This document shows positions 1-5,313 of a stretch of DNA of 5,313 bases, in pieces. Both the position numbers and the translations under genes were made by a program. A model generated the notes under the pieces. That model did not search any database. It saw only the letters and a list, made by a program, of their open reading frames with translations, and had not been told where the DNA came from. Position 1 is the first letter of the stretch. Each line of letters opens with the position of its first letter. The stretch is from Roseiarcus sp035500275 (lineage in GTDB: Bacteria > Pseudomonadota > Alphaproteobacteria > Rhizobiales > Beijerinckiaceae): positions 1 through 5,313 of the forward strand of contig DATJXI010000199.1 in NCBI GenBank assembly GCA_035500275.1. The letters run 5' to 3'.

Positions 1-687
1 GCGATGGGTGAGCATCGCGCCCTTCGCGACGCCCGTCGTCCCGCCCGTGTACTGGAGGAAAGCGATATCCTCCGGCTCGACCTCCGGAAACTCCGCCTTA
101 TGCGACCGGCCCAGCGTGAGCGCATGGTTGAAACGCACGGCTTGCGGCAGATTCCAAGACGGGACCGCGCGGCGGACGTGGCGCAACACGAAGTTCACGA
201 GAGGCCCGCGCGCAATCCCAAGCAAATCCCCCACGCCGGTGACGACGACCGCGCGCACCTCCGTGCCCTGAATCGCTTGCTCGAGCGTCTGAGCGAAATT
301 CTCCAGGACGACGATCGCCTCCGCGCCGGAGTCTTCGAGCTGGTGGTGGAGTTCACGCGGCGAATAAAGCGGATTGCAGTTGACGACGACGTAGCCTGCA
401 CGCAAGGCGCCGAACAGCGCGACGGGATATTGCAGGACGTTCGGCATCATCAGCGCGACGCGCGCGCCAGGCTGAAGGTTCGCGACGTTCTTTAGGTAGC
501 TCGCGAAGGCGCGCGAGAGCGCGTCGACCTCGGCAAAGGTCATCTTTCGGCCCATAGACATGAAGGCGACGCGATCGCGATAGCGCTCGACGCTCGCGGC
601 GAAGAATTGCCCAAGCGAGCGATAGGCGGAAGGCTCGATGTCGGCCGGGACGCCCTTCGGATAGGAGCTCAGCCAGATCCGCTCCAT
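1..687 (-). CDS. fadD: Long-chain fatty-acid-CoA ligase FadD, N-terminal 229 codons (cut by left edge)
   Basis: FadD activates long-chain fatty acids to acyl-CoA with ATP, through an acyl-adenylate, usually at the inner face of the cytoplasmic membrane. Reading leftward from the ATG at 687-685, the frame is open to base 1 (229 codons). The N-terminus reads MERIWLSSYPKGVPADI, very close to E. coli FadD. Other family-typical stretches follow: LMMPNVLQYPVALFGALRAG (about 79-98), NPLYSPRELHHQLEDSGA (about 105-122), and the ATP/AMP-binding P-loop YTGGTTGVAKGAMLTH at 213-228. E. coli FadD is about 560 residues, so roughly 60% of the gene, including the later adenylation motifs and the C-terminal lid, lies outside the window. 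The start is supported by GAGAGG at 693-698, five bases upstream of the ATG. The gene begins 19 bp after the stop of the reductase gene on the same strand, so the two are probably cotranscribed. No frameshift or stop interrupts the visible part. Confidence 0.95.
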   Translation of the reverse strand, partial: MERIWLSSYPKGVPADIEPSAYRSLGQFFAASVERYRDRVAFMSMGRKMTFAEVDALSRAFASYLKNVANLQPGARVALMMPNVLQYPVALFGALRAGYVVVNCNPLYSPRELHHQLEDSGAEAIVVLENFAQTLEQAIQGTEVRAVVVTGVGDLLGIARGPLVNFVLRHVRRAVPSWNLPQAVRFNHALTLGRSHKAEFPEVEPEDIAFLQYTGGTTGVAKGAMLTHR

Positions 688-706
688 GTCATCCTCTCTT
701 TGCCTG

Positions 707-2692
707 TCACAGGTACATGCCTCTAAGGAGCCGGGTGAACGCGATCTGATCGGCCGTCGGCGCAGCGTCTCCGTCCTTCCCGCCCTTGGCGGCCGCGCTT
801 TCGGGGAACATGCGGAACGCCGTGTTCATCACGATCAGGCCCATGTTCGGAGCGAGCGCGTGCACCAACTGCCCAAACCGGCCGAGTCGCGTCGCGACGC
901 GTGTCGGACGACGGATGAGCGCCTCAACCGCAAGTTCCGCTGCTTCGTCGGGGTCAAGCGTTGGCACATGTTCGTAGAATTTGGTCGGCGCGATCATCTC
1001 GGTGCGCACGATCGGCATGTTGATATTGGTGAAGGCGACGCCGCGATCGAGGAACTCGCTCGCCGCGCAGTCGGACCACGCTTCGAGCGCCGCCTTGGAG
1101 GCCACATAGCCCGAGAAGCGCGGCGCCTTTACGAGCGCGCTGAGCGATGAGATGTTGACGACGTGACCGCTGCGCCGCTCCGCCATCCCCGGCAGGAAGC
1201 CCATCGCGAGCTGCACCGCCGCGAAATAATTGAGCCGCATCAGCCGCTCCAAGTCATGCGGCCGATCGTAGGAATTCTCGATTGAGCGGCGGATCGATCG
1301 GCCCGCGTTGTTGACGAGGATGTCGACGCCGCCGTGCTCGTCGATCACGCGCTGGACGAAGGCGGCACACTCTTCGGCGTCGGCGATGTCGGCGCTGTAG
1401 GTCGCGACCTCGATGCCCTCCGCCGCGAGCTCGCGGCGCGTGAGGTCGAGCTTCTCGACGTCTCGCGCGACGATGAGCGTCTTCGCGCCGGCCTCAGCCA
1501 GCCGGCGGGCGATCGCCTTTCCAATGCCGGCCGACCCGCCAGTGACGAGGGCGCGCTTGCCCGCGACCGCGCCGCGCAACGATTTGTCCACGAATAAGTC
1601 GGGATCAAGATGCCGCTCCCAATAGTCCCAGAGCCGCCAGGCGTAGTCCTCGAACGGCGGGACGGCGATGCCCGCCGGACGCAGCAGCTTCTGGGTCTCG
1701 CGGCTGTCGAAGCGCGTCGGATAGTTCACGAACATGAAGACGTCATCCGGCAGGCCGAACTCCTTCATCATCATCTTGCGCATACGCCGGAACGGCGTCA
1801 GCGCCATGAGGCCGCGCATCATCGCCGGCGGCGCAAGTCCGAAGAGCCCGGCGTTGACGCGGACCGTGAAGGAAGGCGCGTGCGCCGCCTTCGCGAGCAC
1901 GTTCAGCATGTCGCCGACGCGCAGCGGATTGGGGTCGGTCAGGTGAAACGTCCGGCCGTCGAGCCCATCGAGATGGGCGAGATGGTCCATCGCGGCGACG
2001 ACGAAATCGACCGGTACGACATTGATCCGCCCGCCCTCGATGCCGACCATCGGCGCCCATGAGGGCACGACGTCGCGGATCTTCTGGATGAGCTTGAAAA
2101 AGTAGTAGGGACCATCGATCTTGTCGATTTCGCCGGTCTTTGAGTCGCCCACGACCGCGCCCGGCCGGTAGATGCGCCAGGGGATGCCGGTTTCCGCCCG
2201 CACCAGCCCTTCGCCTCTATGTTTCGAGGCGTAATAGGGATGTTCGAGCCCGTTCGCCTCCTCGAACATGTCCTCGCGAAACACGCCGTTGTAGAGGCCG
2301 GCCGCGGCGATCGAACTCACGTGATGGAAGCAGCGGGCGCGGACCGCCTTGGCGAAGGCGAGCGCATTGGCGACGCCCGCGATATTCACTTGCATCACGA
2401 CCTCGGGGTCGGCGGTCAGGTCGTAGACCGCGGCGAGATGGAAAAAATGGTCGATTTCGCCTTCGAGCCTGCCGATGTCCTCGGCGGAGACGCCGAGCCG
2501 AGGCTGGGAAATGTCGCCCTCGATGAACATAACGCGCTTCCCGCCCTCGCCCCAGAACTCCCGCAGCGAGGCGACCGATTCTGGCGTCGGCTTGAAGCTC
2601 AAAAGGTAAATCGGCTTGCTGTCGCGCTCCAAAAGCCGCCGCACGAGGCGCTTGCCGATGAATCCCGTACCGCCGGTGACGAAGGCGCTCAT
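707..2692 (-). CDS. Two-domain SDR protein, probable fatty acyl-CoA reductase (FAR / AcrA1 type)
   Basis: A 661-residue protein built of two short-chain dehydrogenase/reductase modules. Module 1 (about 1-365) is an extended SDR: nucleotide-binding TGGTGFIG at 6-13, HLAAVYD at 85-91, VSS at 125-127 and the YxxxK pair Y153/K157. Module 2 (about 378-630) is a classical SDR: TGGSAGIG at 384-391, NNAG at 461-464, N488, ISS at 514-516 and Y529/K533. Both catalytic sets look complete. This order matches mycobacterial AcrA1 and the Marinobacter fatty acyl-CoA reductase. In the latter family the Acr1-like C-terminal module is thought to reduce acyl-CoA to aldehyde and the N-terminal module to take aldehyde to alcohol. 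Which product is made here is inferred. No signal peptide is evident; a cytoplasmic or membrane-associated enzyme is expected. The start is supported by GAAAGGG at 2701-2707, eight bases upstream. It is the first gene of the leftward set, followed by fadD, whose acyl-CoA product is its likely substrate. It could instead act on another thioester or ketone. Confidence 0.86.
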   Translation of the reverse strand: MSAFVTGGTGFIGKRLVRRLLERDSKPIYLLSFKPTPESVASLREFWGEGGKRVMFIEGDISQPRLGVSAEDIGRLEGEIDHFFHLAAVYDLTADPEVVMQVNIAGVANALAFAKAVRARCFHHVSSIAAAGLYNGVFREDMFEEANGLEHPYYASKHRGEGLVRAETGIPWRIYRPGAVVGDSKTGEIDKIDGPYYFFKLIQKIRDVVPSWAPMVGIEGGRINVVPVDFVVAAMDHLAHLDGLDGRTFHLTDPNPLRVGDMLNVLAKAAHAPSFTVRVNAGLFGLAPPAMMRGLMALTPFRRMRKMMMKEFGLPDDVFMFVNYPTRFDSRETQKLLRPAGIAVPPFEDYAWRLWDYWERHLDPDLFVDKSLRGAVAGKRALVTGGSAGIGKAIARRLAEAGAKTLIVARDVEKLDLTRRELAAEGIEVATYSADIADAEECAAFVQRVIDEHGGVDILVNNAGRSIRRSIENSYDRPHDLERLMRLNYFAAVQLAMGFLPGMAERRSGHVVNISSLSALVKAPRFSGYVASKAALEAWSDCAASEFLDRGVAFTNINMPIVRTEMIAPTKFYEHVPTLDPDEAAELAVEALIRRPTRVATRLGRFGQLVHALAPNMGLIVMNTAFRMFPESAAAKGGKDGDAAPTADQIAFTRLLRGMYL

Positions 2693-2731
2693 GGGGTTTT
2701 CCCTTTCTTGTTAGCTTTTTTCTAGCTGATA

Positions 2732-2777
2732 ACTTTAGAATGGGCCGCCTAGAAGTTTGGGCGGCGGATTCTAAAGT
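2732..2777. repeat. 46-bp imperfect palindrome, candidate operator
   Basis: The left arm ACTTTAGAAT (2732-2741) and right arm ATTCTAAAGT (2768-2777) are perfect inverse complements. Two mismatches (GG opposite GG) are followed inward by six more complementary pairs (GCCGCC at 2744-2749 against GGCGGC at 2760-2765). The centre is near 2754/2755. Its edges lie about 40 bp from the reductase start and 62 bp from the phasin start. It has no adjoining T-tract in either direction and sits between divergent genes, so a terminator is unlikely. Two inverted regulator half-sites, or two outward-facing promoter elements, fit better. The PhaD-like TetR protein encoded downstream is the candidate ligand, by position only. 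Confidence 0.55.
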
Positions 2778-2830
2778 ATTGTGGTTTGATGCGCATCATC
2801 GAAGAGGCGGGTTGGCCGCCTCAAATGAGC

Positions 2831-2835
2831 GAGGG
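2831..2835 (+). promoter_or_regulatory. Ribosome binding site deciding the phasin start
   Basis: GAGGG lies four bases before the ATG at 2840. The two earlier in-frame ATGs (2789 and 2825) and the TTG at 2786 have no purine-rich motif at the right distance. The residues between 2789 and 2839 also do not resemble a phasin N-terminus. The 2840 start is therefore preferred. Confidence 0.55.
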
Positions 2836-2839
2836 TGTC

Positions 2840-3268
2840 ATGCCAAAGAGACTGCAAGAAATCGCCGCCGAGGCCTCTGAGAACCAGCTGGCCGCGCGCG
2901 TGAGAGAATCGGCCAATCAGATCTGGTTGGCGGGTCTTGGAGCCTTCGCCAAAACCCAGCAGGAAGGCGCGAAGATGTTCGAGACCCTCGTCGCGGAGGG
3001 CGAGAAGGTCCAGGAGCGCACCAAGGCGGCCGCCGACGAACGCATCGCGGAAGCGAGGGCGAAGGCGACCGGAACTTGGGACAAGCTCGAGCAGGTGTTC
3101 GAGGAGCGCGTCGCGCGGGCCTTGCACAGCCTGAACGTGCCGAGCCGGAAGGATATCGACGTTCTGTCCAAACGGGTCGGGGAGCTGACCGAGGTCGCCA
3201 AGAAGCTCTCGGGTGAAATGGAAGAGACGCACGGCCGCGCGCGCACGCATCGAGCAAGGGCCGAGTAA
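2840..3268 (+). CDS. Phasin, PhaI/PhaF-type polyhydroxyalkanoate granule-associated protein
   Basis: Phasins coat storage granules, controlling their size and number and recruiting other granule proteins. From ATG 2840 the product is 142 residues. The family signature QIWLAGLGAFAK is at 27-38, followed by QEGAKMFETLVAEGEKVQER (41-60), GTWDKLEQVFEERVARAL (78-95) and the hinge LNVPSRKDIDVLSKRVGEL (98-116). This is the order seen in the PhaI/PhaF-type phasin family (Pfam PF05597). It is predicted almost entirely helical, with amphipathic and coiled-coil character, and has no signal peptide or transmembrane segment. The C-terminus is short and basic (HGRARTHRARAE). It lacks the long Lys/Ala/Pro DNA-binding tail of PhaF, so it is closer to PhaI. 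It is first in the rightward set, as expected for an abundant structural protein. An upstream start at 2789 (159 residues) is possible but lacks a ribosome site. Confidence 0.88.
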   Translation: MPKRLQEIAAEASENQLAARVRESANQIWLAGLGAFAKTQQEGAKMFETLVAEGEKVQERTKAAADERIAEARAKATGTWDKLEQVFEERVARALHSLNVPSRKDIDVLSKRVGELTEVAKKLSGEMEETHGRARTHRARAE

Positions 3269-3276
3269 TCGGCCTT
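3257..3276 (+). other. RNA hairpin with GNRA-type loop spanning the phasin stop codon
   Basis: GGCCGA (3259-3264) and TCGGCC (3269-3274) form a perfect six-pair stem, extended by a G-U and an A-U pair to 3257/3276. The loop GTAA fits the stable GNRA tetraloop class and contains the TAA stop. There is no following T run (TTCGCCC comes next), so it is not a classical intrinsic terminator. It could stabilise the 3' end of a phasin transcript or partly stop transcription before the patatin gene. An alternative five-pair stem, CGGCC (3270-3274) with GGCCG (3283-3287), competes for the same bases. Confidence 0.45.
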
Positions 3277-3313
3277 CGCCCGGGCCGCGCCGGCAAAGCG
3301 CAAGGGGAGTGCG

Positions 3314-4459
3314 ATGAAAGGTCGCGGTTCTCGCAGCGCTAGAATCGCGAAGGTGGGGATCGCCCTCGCTGGGGGCGGTCCCCTCGGCGCTGTCTATGAG
3401 ATCGGCGCCCTTCTCGCGCTCGAAACGGCCCTGAAGGGCCTCAATCTGGCCGATTGCGACATCTACGTCGGCGTGAGTTCGGGCGCATTCATCGCGGCGG
3501 GTCTCGCCAACGGAATCAGCCCGAGCGAGATGCACGCCATGTTCATTCTTGACCGCTCGCACAGCGATCCGTTCGAGCCGGACATGCTTTTGCGCCCGGC
3601 TTTGGGCGAGTTTGCGCGCCGGCTGATGCGGCTCCCGGAGCTTATGCAATCCGCGGCCTGGGCCTATTTCGCCCCAGCGCCGACACGAGGTTTTGTGGAA
3701 TCCTTCCTGCGGCTAACGCGAGGCCTGCCGAACGGCCTGTTCGACAACGCGCCGATCGCCGAATATCTCCAGCGACTGTTCGGCCAGCCGGGCCGCACAG
3801 ACGATTTTCGGAAGCTGGGCCGGCGATTGTTCATCGTCGCGACCGATCTCGATAGCGGCAAATCGACCCCGTTCGGCGCGCCCGGTCTTGACCATGTTCC
3901 GATCTCGGAAGCGGTAAAGGCAAGCTCCGCCCTGCCTGGCCTCTACCCTCCGGCGCGCATTGGGGATCACGATTACGTCGACGGCGCCCTGAAGAAGACG
4001 CTGCACGCCTCGGTCGCGCTGAAAGAGGGCGCTAAGCTCCTCATCTGCGTCAATCCGCTTGTGCCTTACGACGCCGAACTCGCGGCGCGCCGCGGGGCGA
4101 AGCCGGTGCGCCTGGCCGATCGCGGCCTTGTCACCGTGCTGTCGCAGACCTTCCGCGCGCTCATTCATTCGCGTATGCGGGTCGGCATGGAGCGCTACGA
4201 CAGGGAATTCCCGGACGCCGACGTTGTGCTGTTCGAGCCGGCTCAGGACGATCCGGTGATGTTCTTCGCCAATATCTTCCGCTACGCGGACCGACGTCGC
4301 CTCGCCGAACACGCCTACCGCCACACGCTTTTGGAGCTCAAGCGGCGCGCCGATGAGCTTGCCCCGATCCTCAAGCGCCATGGCGTCGAACTTGACCATG
4401 CGGCGCTCGACGCGCCGCCGCCGATGCCGAAAGAGTCGAACGAGGCGAGAGGATCTTAG
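3314..4459 (+). CDS. Patatin-like phospholipase / lipid acyl hydrolase
   Basis: A 381-residue patatin-fold hydrolase, expected to cleave ester bonds of phospholipids, acylglycerols or possibly polyesters with a Ser-Asp dyad. The visible motifs are complete: glycine-rich oxyanion loop GGGPLG at 20-25, nucleophile elbow GVSSG at 53-57 (Ser55), and DGA at 223-225 (Asp223). SSALPGLYPP at 204-213 is also typical. The dyad spacing is normal. The C-terminal part (about 260-360) is helical and charged, with no confident domain. No signal peptide is visible; the basic start (MKGRGSRSARIAKVG) leads straight into the first beta strand, so the enzyme is probably cytoplasmic. GGGGAG at 3304-3309, four bases before the ATG, supports the start. 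It lies 45 bp after the phasin and shares its operon, which suggests action at granule surfaces, as an intracellular PHA depolymerase or a lipase that remodels the granule. The substrate is inferred from context only. Confidence 0.9.
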   Translation: MKGRGSRSARIAKVGIALAGGGPLGAVYEIGALLALETALKGLNLADCDIYVGVSSGAFIAAGLANGISPSEMHAMFILDRSHSDPFEPDMLLRPALGEFARRLMRLPELMQSAAWAYFAPAPTRGFVESFLRLTRGLPNGLFDNAPIAEYLQRLFGQPGRTDDFRKLGRRLFIVATDLDSGKSTPFGAPGLDHVPISEAVKASSALPGLYPPARIGDHDYVDGALKKTLHASVALKEGAKLLICVNPLVPYDAELAARRGAKPVRLADRGLVTVLSQTFRALIHSRMRVGMERYDREFPDADVVLFEPAQDDPVMFFANIFRYADRRRLAEHAYRHTLLELKRRADELAPILKRHGVELDHAALDAPPPMPKESNEARGS

Positions 4460-4540
4460 GTGAGCCGCGAGCCGCTCGATGCGGCGCTCCGCCAACTGGA
4501 GCGAGCGCTGAGGCGGGACGAAGCGGGGGGCGTCGGATAG
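4460..4540 (+). CDS. Possible 26-codon mini-ORF or leader between patatin and regulator genes
   Basis: A GTG directly after the patatin stop opens 26 codons (start MSREPLDAALRQLERALRRD if GTG is read as Met) ending in TAG at 4538-4540, three bases before the regulator's ATG. GAGAGG at 4447-4452 is seven bases upstream of the GTG, a reasonable ribosome site. The predicted peptide begins as an amphipathic helix with Leu/Ala heptad spacing and ends in glycines. The regulator itself has only a weak ribosome site (GGAT at 4535-4538 or the G-run near 4526-4531), so translation through this ORF could deliver ribosomes to the regulator start. I do not recognise the peptide. It may equally be non-coding spacer that happens to be open in GC-rich DNA. 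Confidence 0.3.
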   Translation: MSREPLDAALRQLERALRRDEAGGVG

Positions 4541-4543
4541 GTC

Positions 4544-5185
4544 ATGCCCAAGCCGCCCCGCCGAACGCGCGAGCGGATCCTCGAAACCGCGCTCGCGATG
4601 TTCAACCAGTTCGGCGAGCCGACGGTGGCGACGACCTCCATCGCCTTCGAGATGGGCATCAGCCCGGGCAATCTGTACTATCATTACCACTCGAAGGAAG
4701 CGATCGTCGCCGACCTCTTCGAGCAGTTCCGGAAGGAAATCGAGACGACGCTCGCCGCGCCCGAAGAGCGCCTGCCGCACGCCGAGGACTGCTGGCTTTA
4801 TCTGCACCTCGTGTTCGAGGCGATCTGGAAATATCGCTTCATTTACCGCGACATCAACGATCTCGTCGCCCGCTATCATAGGATCGAAGTGGAGTTCCGC
4901 CGCATCCTCGCACACAAGATCCGGGTCGCGGAGCAGATCCTCGCCGGCCTCGTGAAGGCGCGGCAGATGCGCGCCGAGCCCGCCGAAATCGCGACGCTGG
5001 CGGAGAACATCGTCCTCATCGCCAGCTACTGGATGTCGTTCGAATTCGCCCGCGCGCCGAAGGCGACGCAGGACGCCAGGACTTTGGCGCGCGGCGCGTT
5101 CCACGTCATCGCGCTCGCCGCCCCCTATCTCGAGCCGCGCGAGCGGCGGCTGTTCGACGAATTGGCGAGGCGATATATTGCTTGA
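4544..5185 (+). CDS. TetR-family transcriptional regulator, PhaD-like
   Basis: A 213-residue DNA-binding regulator. The N-terminal TetR domain spans about 6-55: RERILETALAMFNQFGEP (9-26), then the helix-turn-helix VATTSIAFEMGISPGNLYYH (28-47) with HSKEAIVADLFEQF (49-62). These stretches closely resemble, from memory, the PhaD regulator of the pseudomonad PHA cluster (same NQ-GEP, GISPGNLYYH and LFE-F pattern). The C-terminal ligand/dimer domain (about 75-205) shares its WLYLHLVFE, YRFIYRDINDL and APYLEPRERRL-like stretches. In Pseudomonas putida PhaD activates pha and phaIF promoters and is thought to sense a fatty-acid-derived acyl-CoA. Here it sits in the phasin operon, so control of that operon and itself is likely, by activation or repression. 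ATG 4544 is chosen because an in-frame TAG lies only two codons upstream and the protein then begins just before the first helix. The ribosome site is weak. Confidence 0.88.
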   Translation: MPKPPRRTRERILETALAMFNQFGEPTVATTSIAFEMGISPGNLYYHYHSKEAIVADLFEQFRKEIETTLAAPEERLPHAEDCWLYLHLVFEAIWKYRFIYRDINDLVARYHRIEVEFRRILAHKIRVAEQILAGLVKARQMRAEPAEIATLAENIVLIASYWMSFEFARAPKATQDARTLARGAFHVIALAAPYLEPRERRLFDELARRYIA

Positions 5186-5191
5186 AGGAGG
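5184..5191 (+). promoter_or_regulatory. Strong ribosome binding site for the last gene
   Basis: GAAGGAGG ends five bases before the ATG at 5197 and begins inside the TGA stop of the regulator gene. It is the best Shine-Dalgarno match in the window and fixes the start of the truncated downstream gene. Confidence 0.8.
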
Positions 5192-5196
5192 ACGCC

Positions 5197-5313
5197 ATGG
5201 CGGCGAAATGGAAGGCTTTCCCCTATGACGCGAGCAAATTCGCCTACGAGGGGGCGGCGCTAAAGACGGCATGGCCCGAACTGCACCGCGGCGACTGCGA
5301 GCCCTTCCCCGAC
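5197..5313 (+). CDS. Unrecognised protein, first 39 codons (cut by right edge)
   Basis: An open frame from ATG 5197 to the window edge, with a very strong ribosome site and only 11 bp after the regulator stop, so it is almost certainly translated from the same message. The visible N-terminus (starting MAAKWKAFPYDASKFAYEG, ending GDCEPFPD) is soluble, rich in aromatic residues, and has no signal peptide or membrane segment. I do not recognise a family with confidence. The ALKTAWPELHRGD stretch recalls small conserved hypothetical proteins of PHA-producing proteobacteria, but this is only an impression. Its position suggests a link to the granule or regulator function. Confidence 0.75.
   Translation, partial: MAAKWKAFPYDASKFAYEGAALKTAWPELHRGDCEPFPD

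Larger units (their letters stand above)
2693..2839. promoter_or_regulatory. Divergent intergenic region between reductase and phasin genes
   Basis: This 147-bp gap separates the leftward reductase gene from the rightward phasin gene and must hold both promoters unless transcripts begin elsewhere. Its left two-thirds (about 2695-2790) is clearly richer in A and T than the flanking genes. It contains a T6 run at 2716-2721, two copies of TAGCT (2712-2716 and 2723-2727) eleven bases apart, and a long palindrome described separately. I found no convincing sigma-70 -35/-10 pair in either direction. TAAAGT occurs in outward orientation in both palindrome arms and could be a weak -10 element, but no matching -35 lies 16-18 bp upstream. 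An in-frame extension of the phasin to ATG 2789 would shorten the gap to 96 bp. Confidence 0.6.

Noticed and set aside
4..495. 163-codon plus-strand open frame over the left edge
   Set aside because: It is antisense to the clear FadD coding frame and has low-complexity Arg/Asp-rich composition with no motif.
1610..2062. Plus-strand open frames inside the reductase gene (also 2140-2526 and 2219-2725)
   Set aside because: All are antisense to an intact two-domain SDR protein with both catalytic sets. Their translations are Arg/His/Glu-rich shadows.
2732..2777. Palindrome as a bidirectional intrinsic terminator
   Set aside because: The flanking genes diverge from it, so no transcript should end here, and neither side has an adjoining T-tract.
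2786..2839. Phasin N-terminal extension from TTG 2786 or ATG 2789
   Set aside because: There is no ribosome site at either codon, and the extra residues do not resemble phasin N-termini. ATG 2840 has GAGGG at a workable distance. Not fully excluded without a mapped start.
3270..3287. GC hairpin after the phasin as an intrinsic terminator
   Set aside because: The stem is only five pairs with an eight-base loop, no T run follows, and the patatin ribosome site begins about 17 bases later.
2771..3649. 292-codon minus-strand open frame antisense to the phasin and patatin start
   Set aside because: It runs through the phasin and the catalytic N-terminus of the patatin, has no recognisable domain, and would occupy the divergent promoter region. 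It is an antisense shadow.
3713..5272. 519-codon minus-strand open frame antisense to the patatin and regulator genes
   Set aside because: Its product is an Arg/Glu/His-rich composition typical of an antisense shadow in GC-rich coding DNA, with no recognisable motif. The plus-strand genes it overlaps have complete family motifs and ribosome sites.

Overview
The window looks like a chromosomal segment of a GC-rich member of the Pseudomonadota, most likely an alphaproteobacterium. This is inferred from the strong G/C bias at third codon positions, Shine-Dalgarno motifs ahead of most genes, and protein families typical of PHA-storing proteobacteria. The genus cannot be fixed from the sequence alone. 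The theme is fatty-acyl and storage-granule metabolism, arranged as two divergent gene sets around one AT-rich intergenic region near position 2750.

Leftward (minus strand) from that region come a 661-residue double short-chain dehydrogenase/reductase (2692 down to 707) and, 19 bp later, the first 229 codons of a FadD-type long-chain acyl-CoA synthetase that runs off the left edge (687 down to 1). The first has the two-domain layout of bacterial fatty acyl-CoA reductases (Marinobacter FAR / mycobacterial AcrA1 type). Together they could activate a fatty acid to acyl-CoA and reduce it to an aldehyde or alcohol.

Rightward (plus strand) come a PhaI/PhaF-type phasin (2840-3268), a patatin-like lipid acyl hydrolase (3314-4459), a possible 26-codon mini-ORF (4460-4540), a TetR-family regulator resembling PhaD of the pseudomonad PHA cluster (4544-5185), and the first 39 codons of an unrecognised protein (from 5197). 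Gaps are short (45, 0, 3 and 11 bp), so this is probably one transcript.

The divergent region 2693-2839 holds a 46-bp imperfect palindrome with perfect 10-bp AT-rich arms. It is the best candidate operator, and the PhaD-like regulator is the obvious candidate to bind it. A hairpin with a GNRA-type loop spans the phasin stop codon and could set the phasin:patatin expression ratio. My working model, which is inference, is an acyl-CoA-responsive locus coupling fatty-acid activation and reduction to coating and turnover of storage granules (PHA and/or neutral lipid). No mobile element, CRISPR array, tRNA or rRNA was seen.
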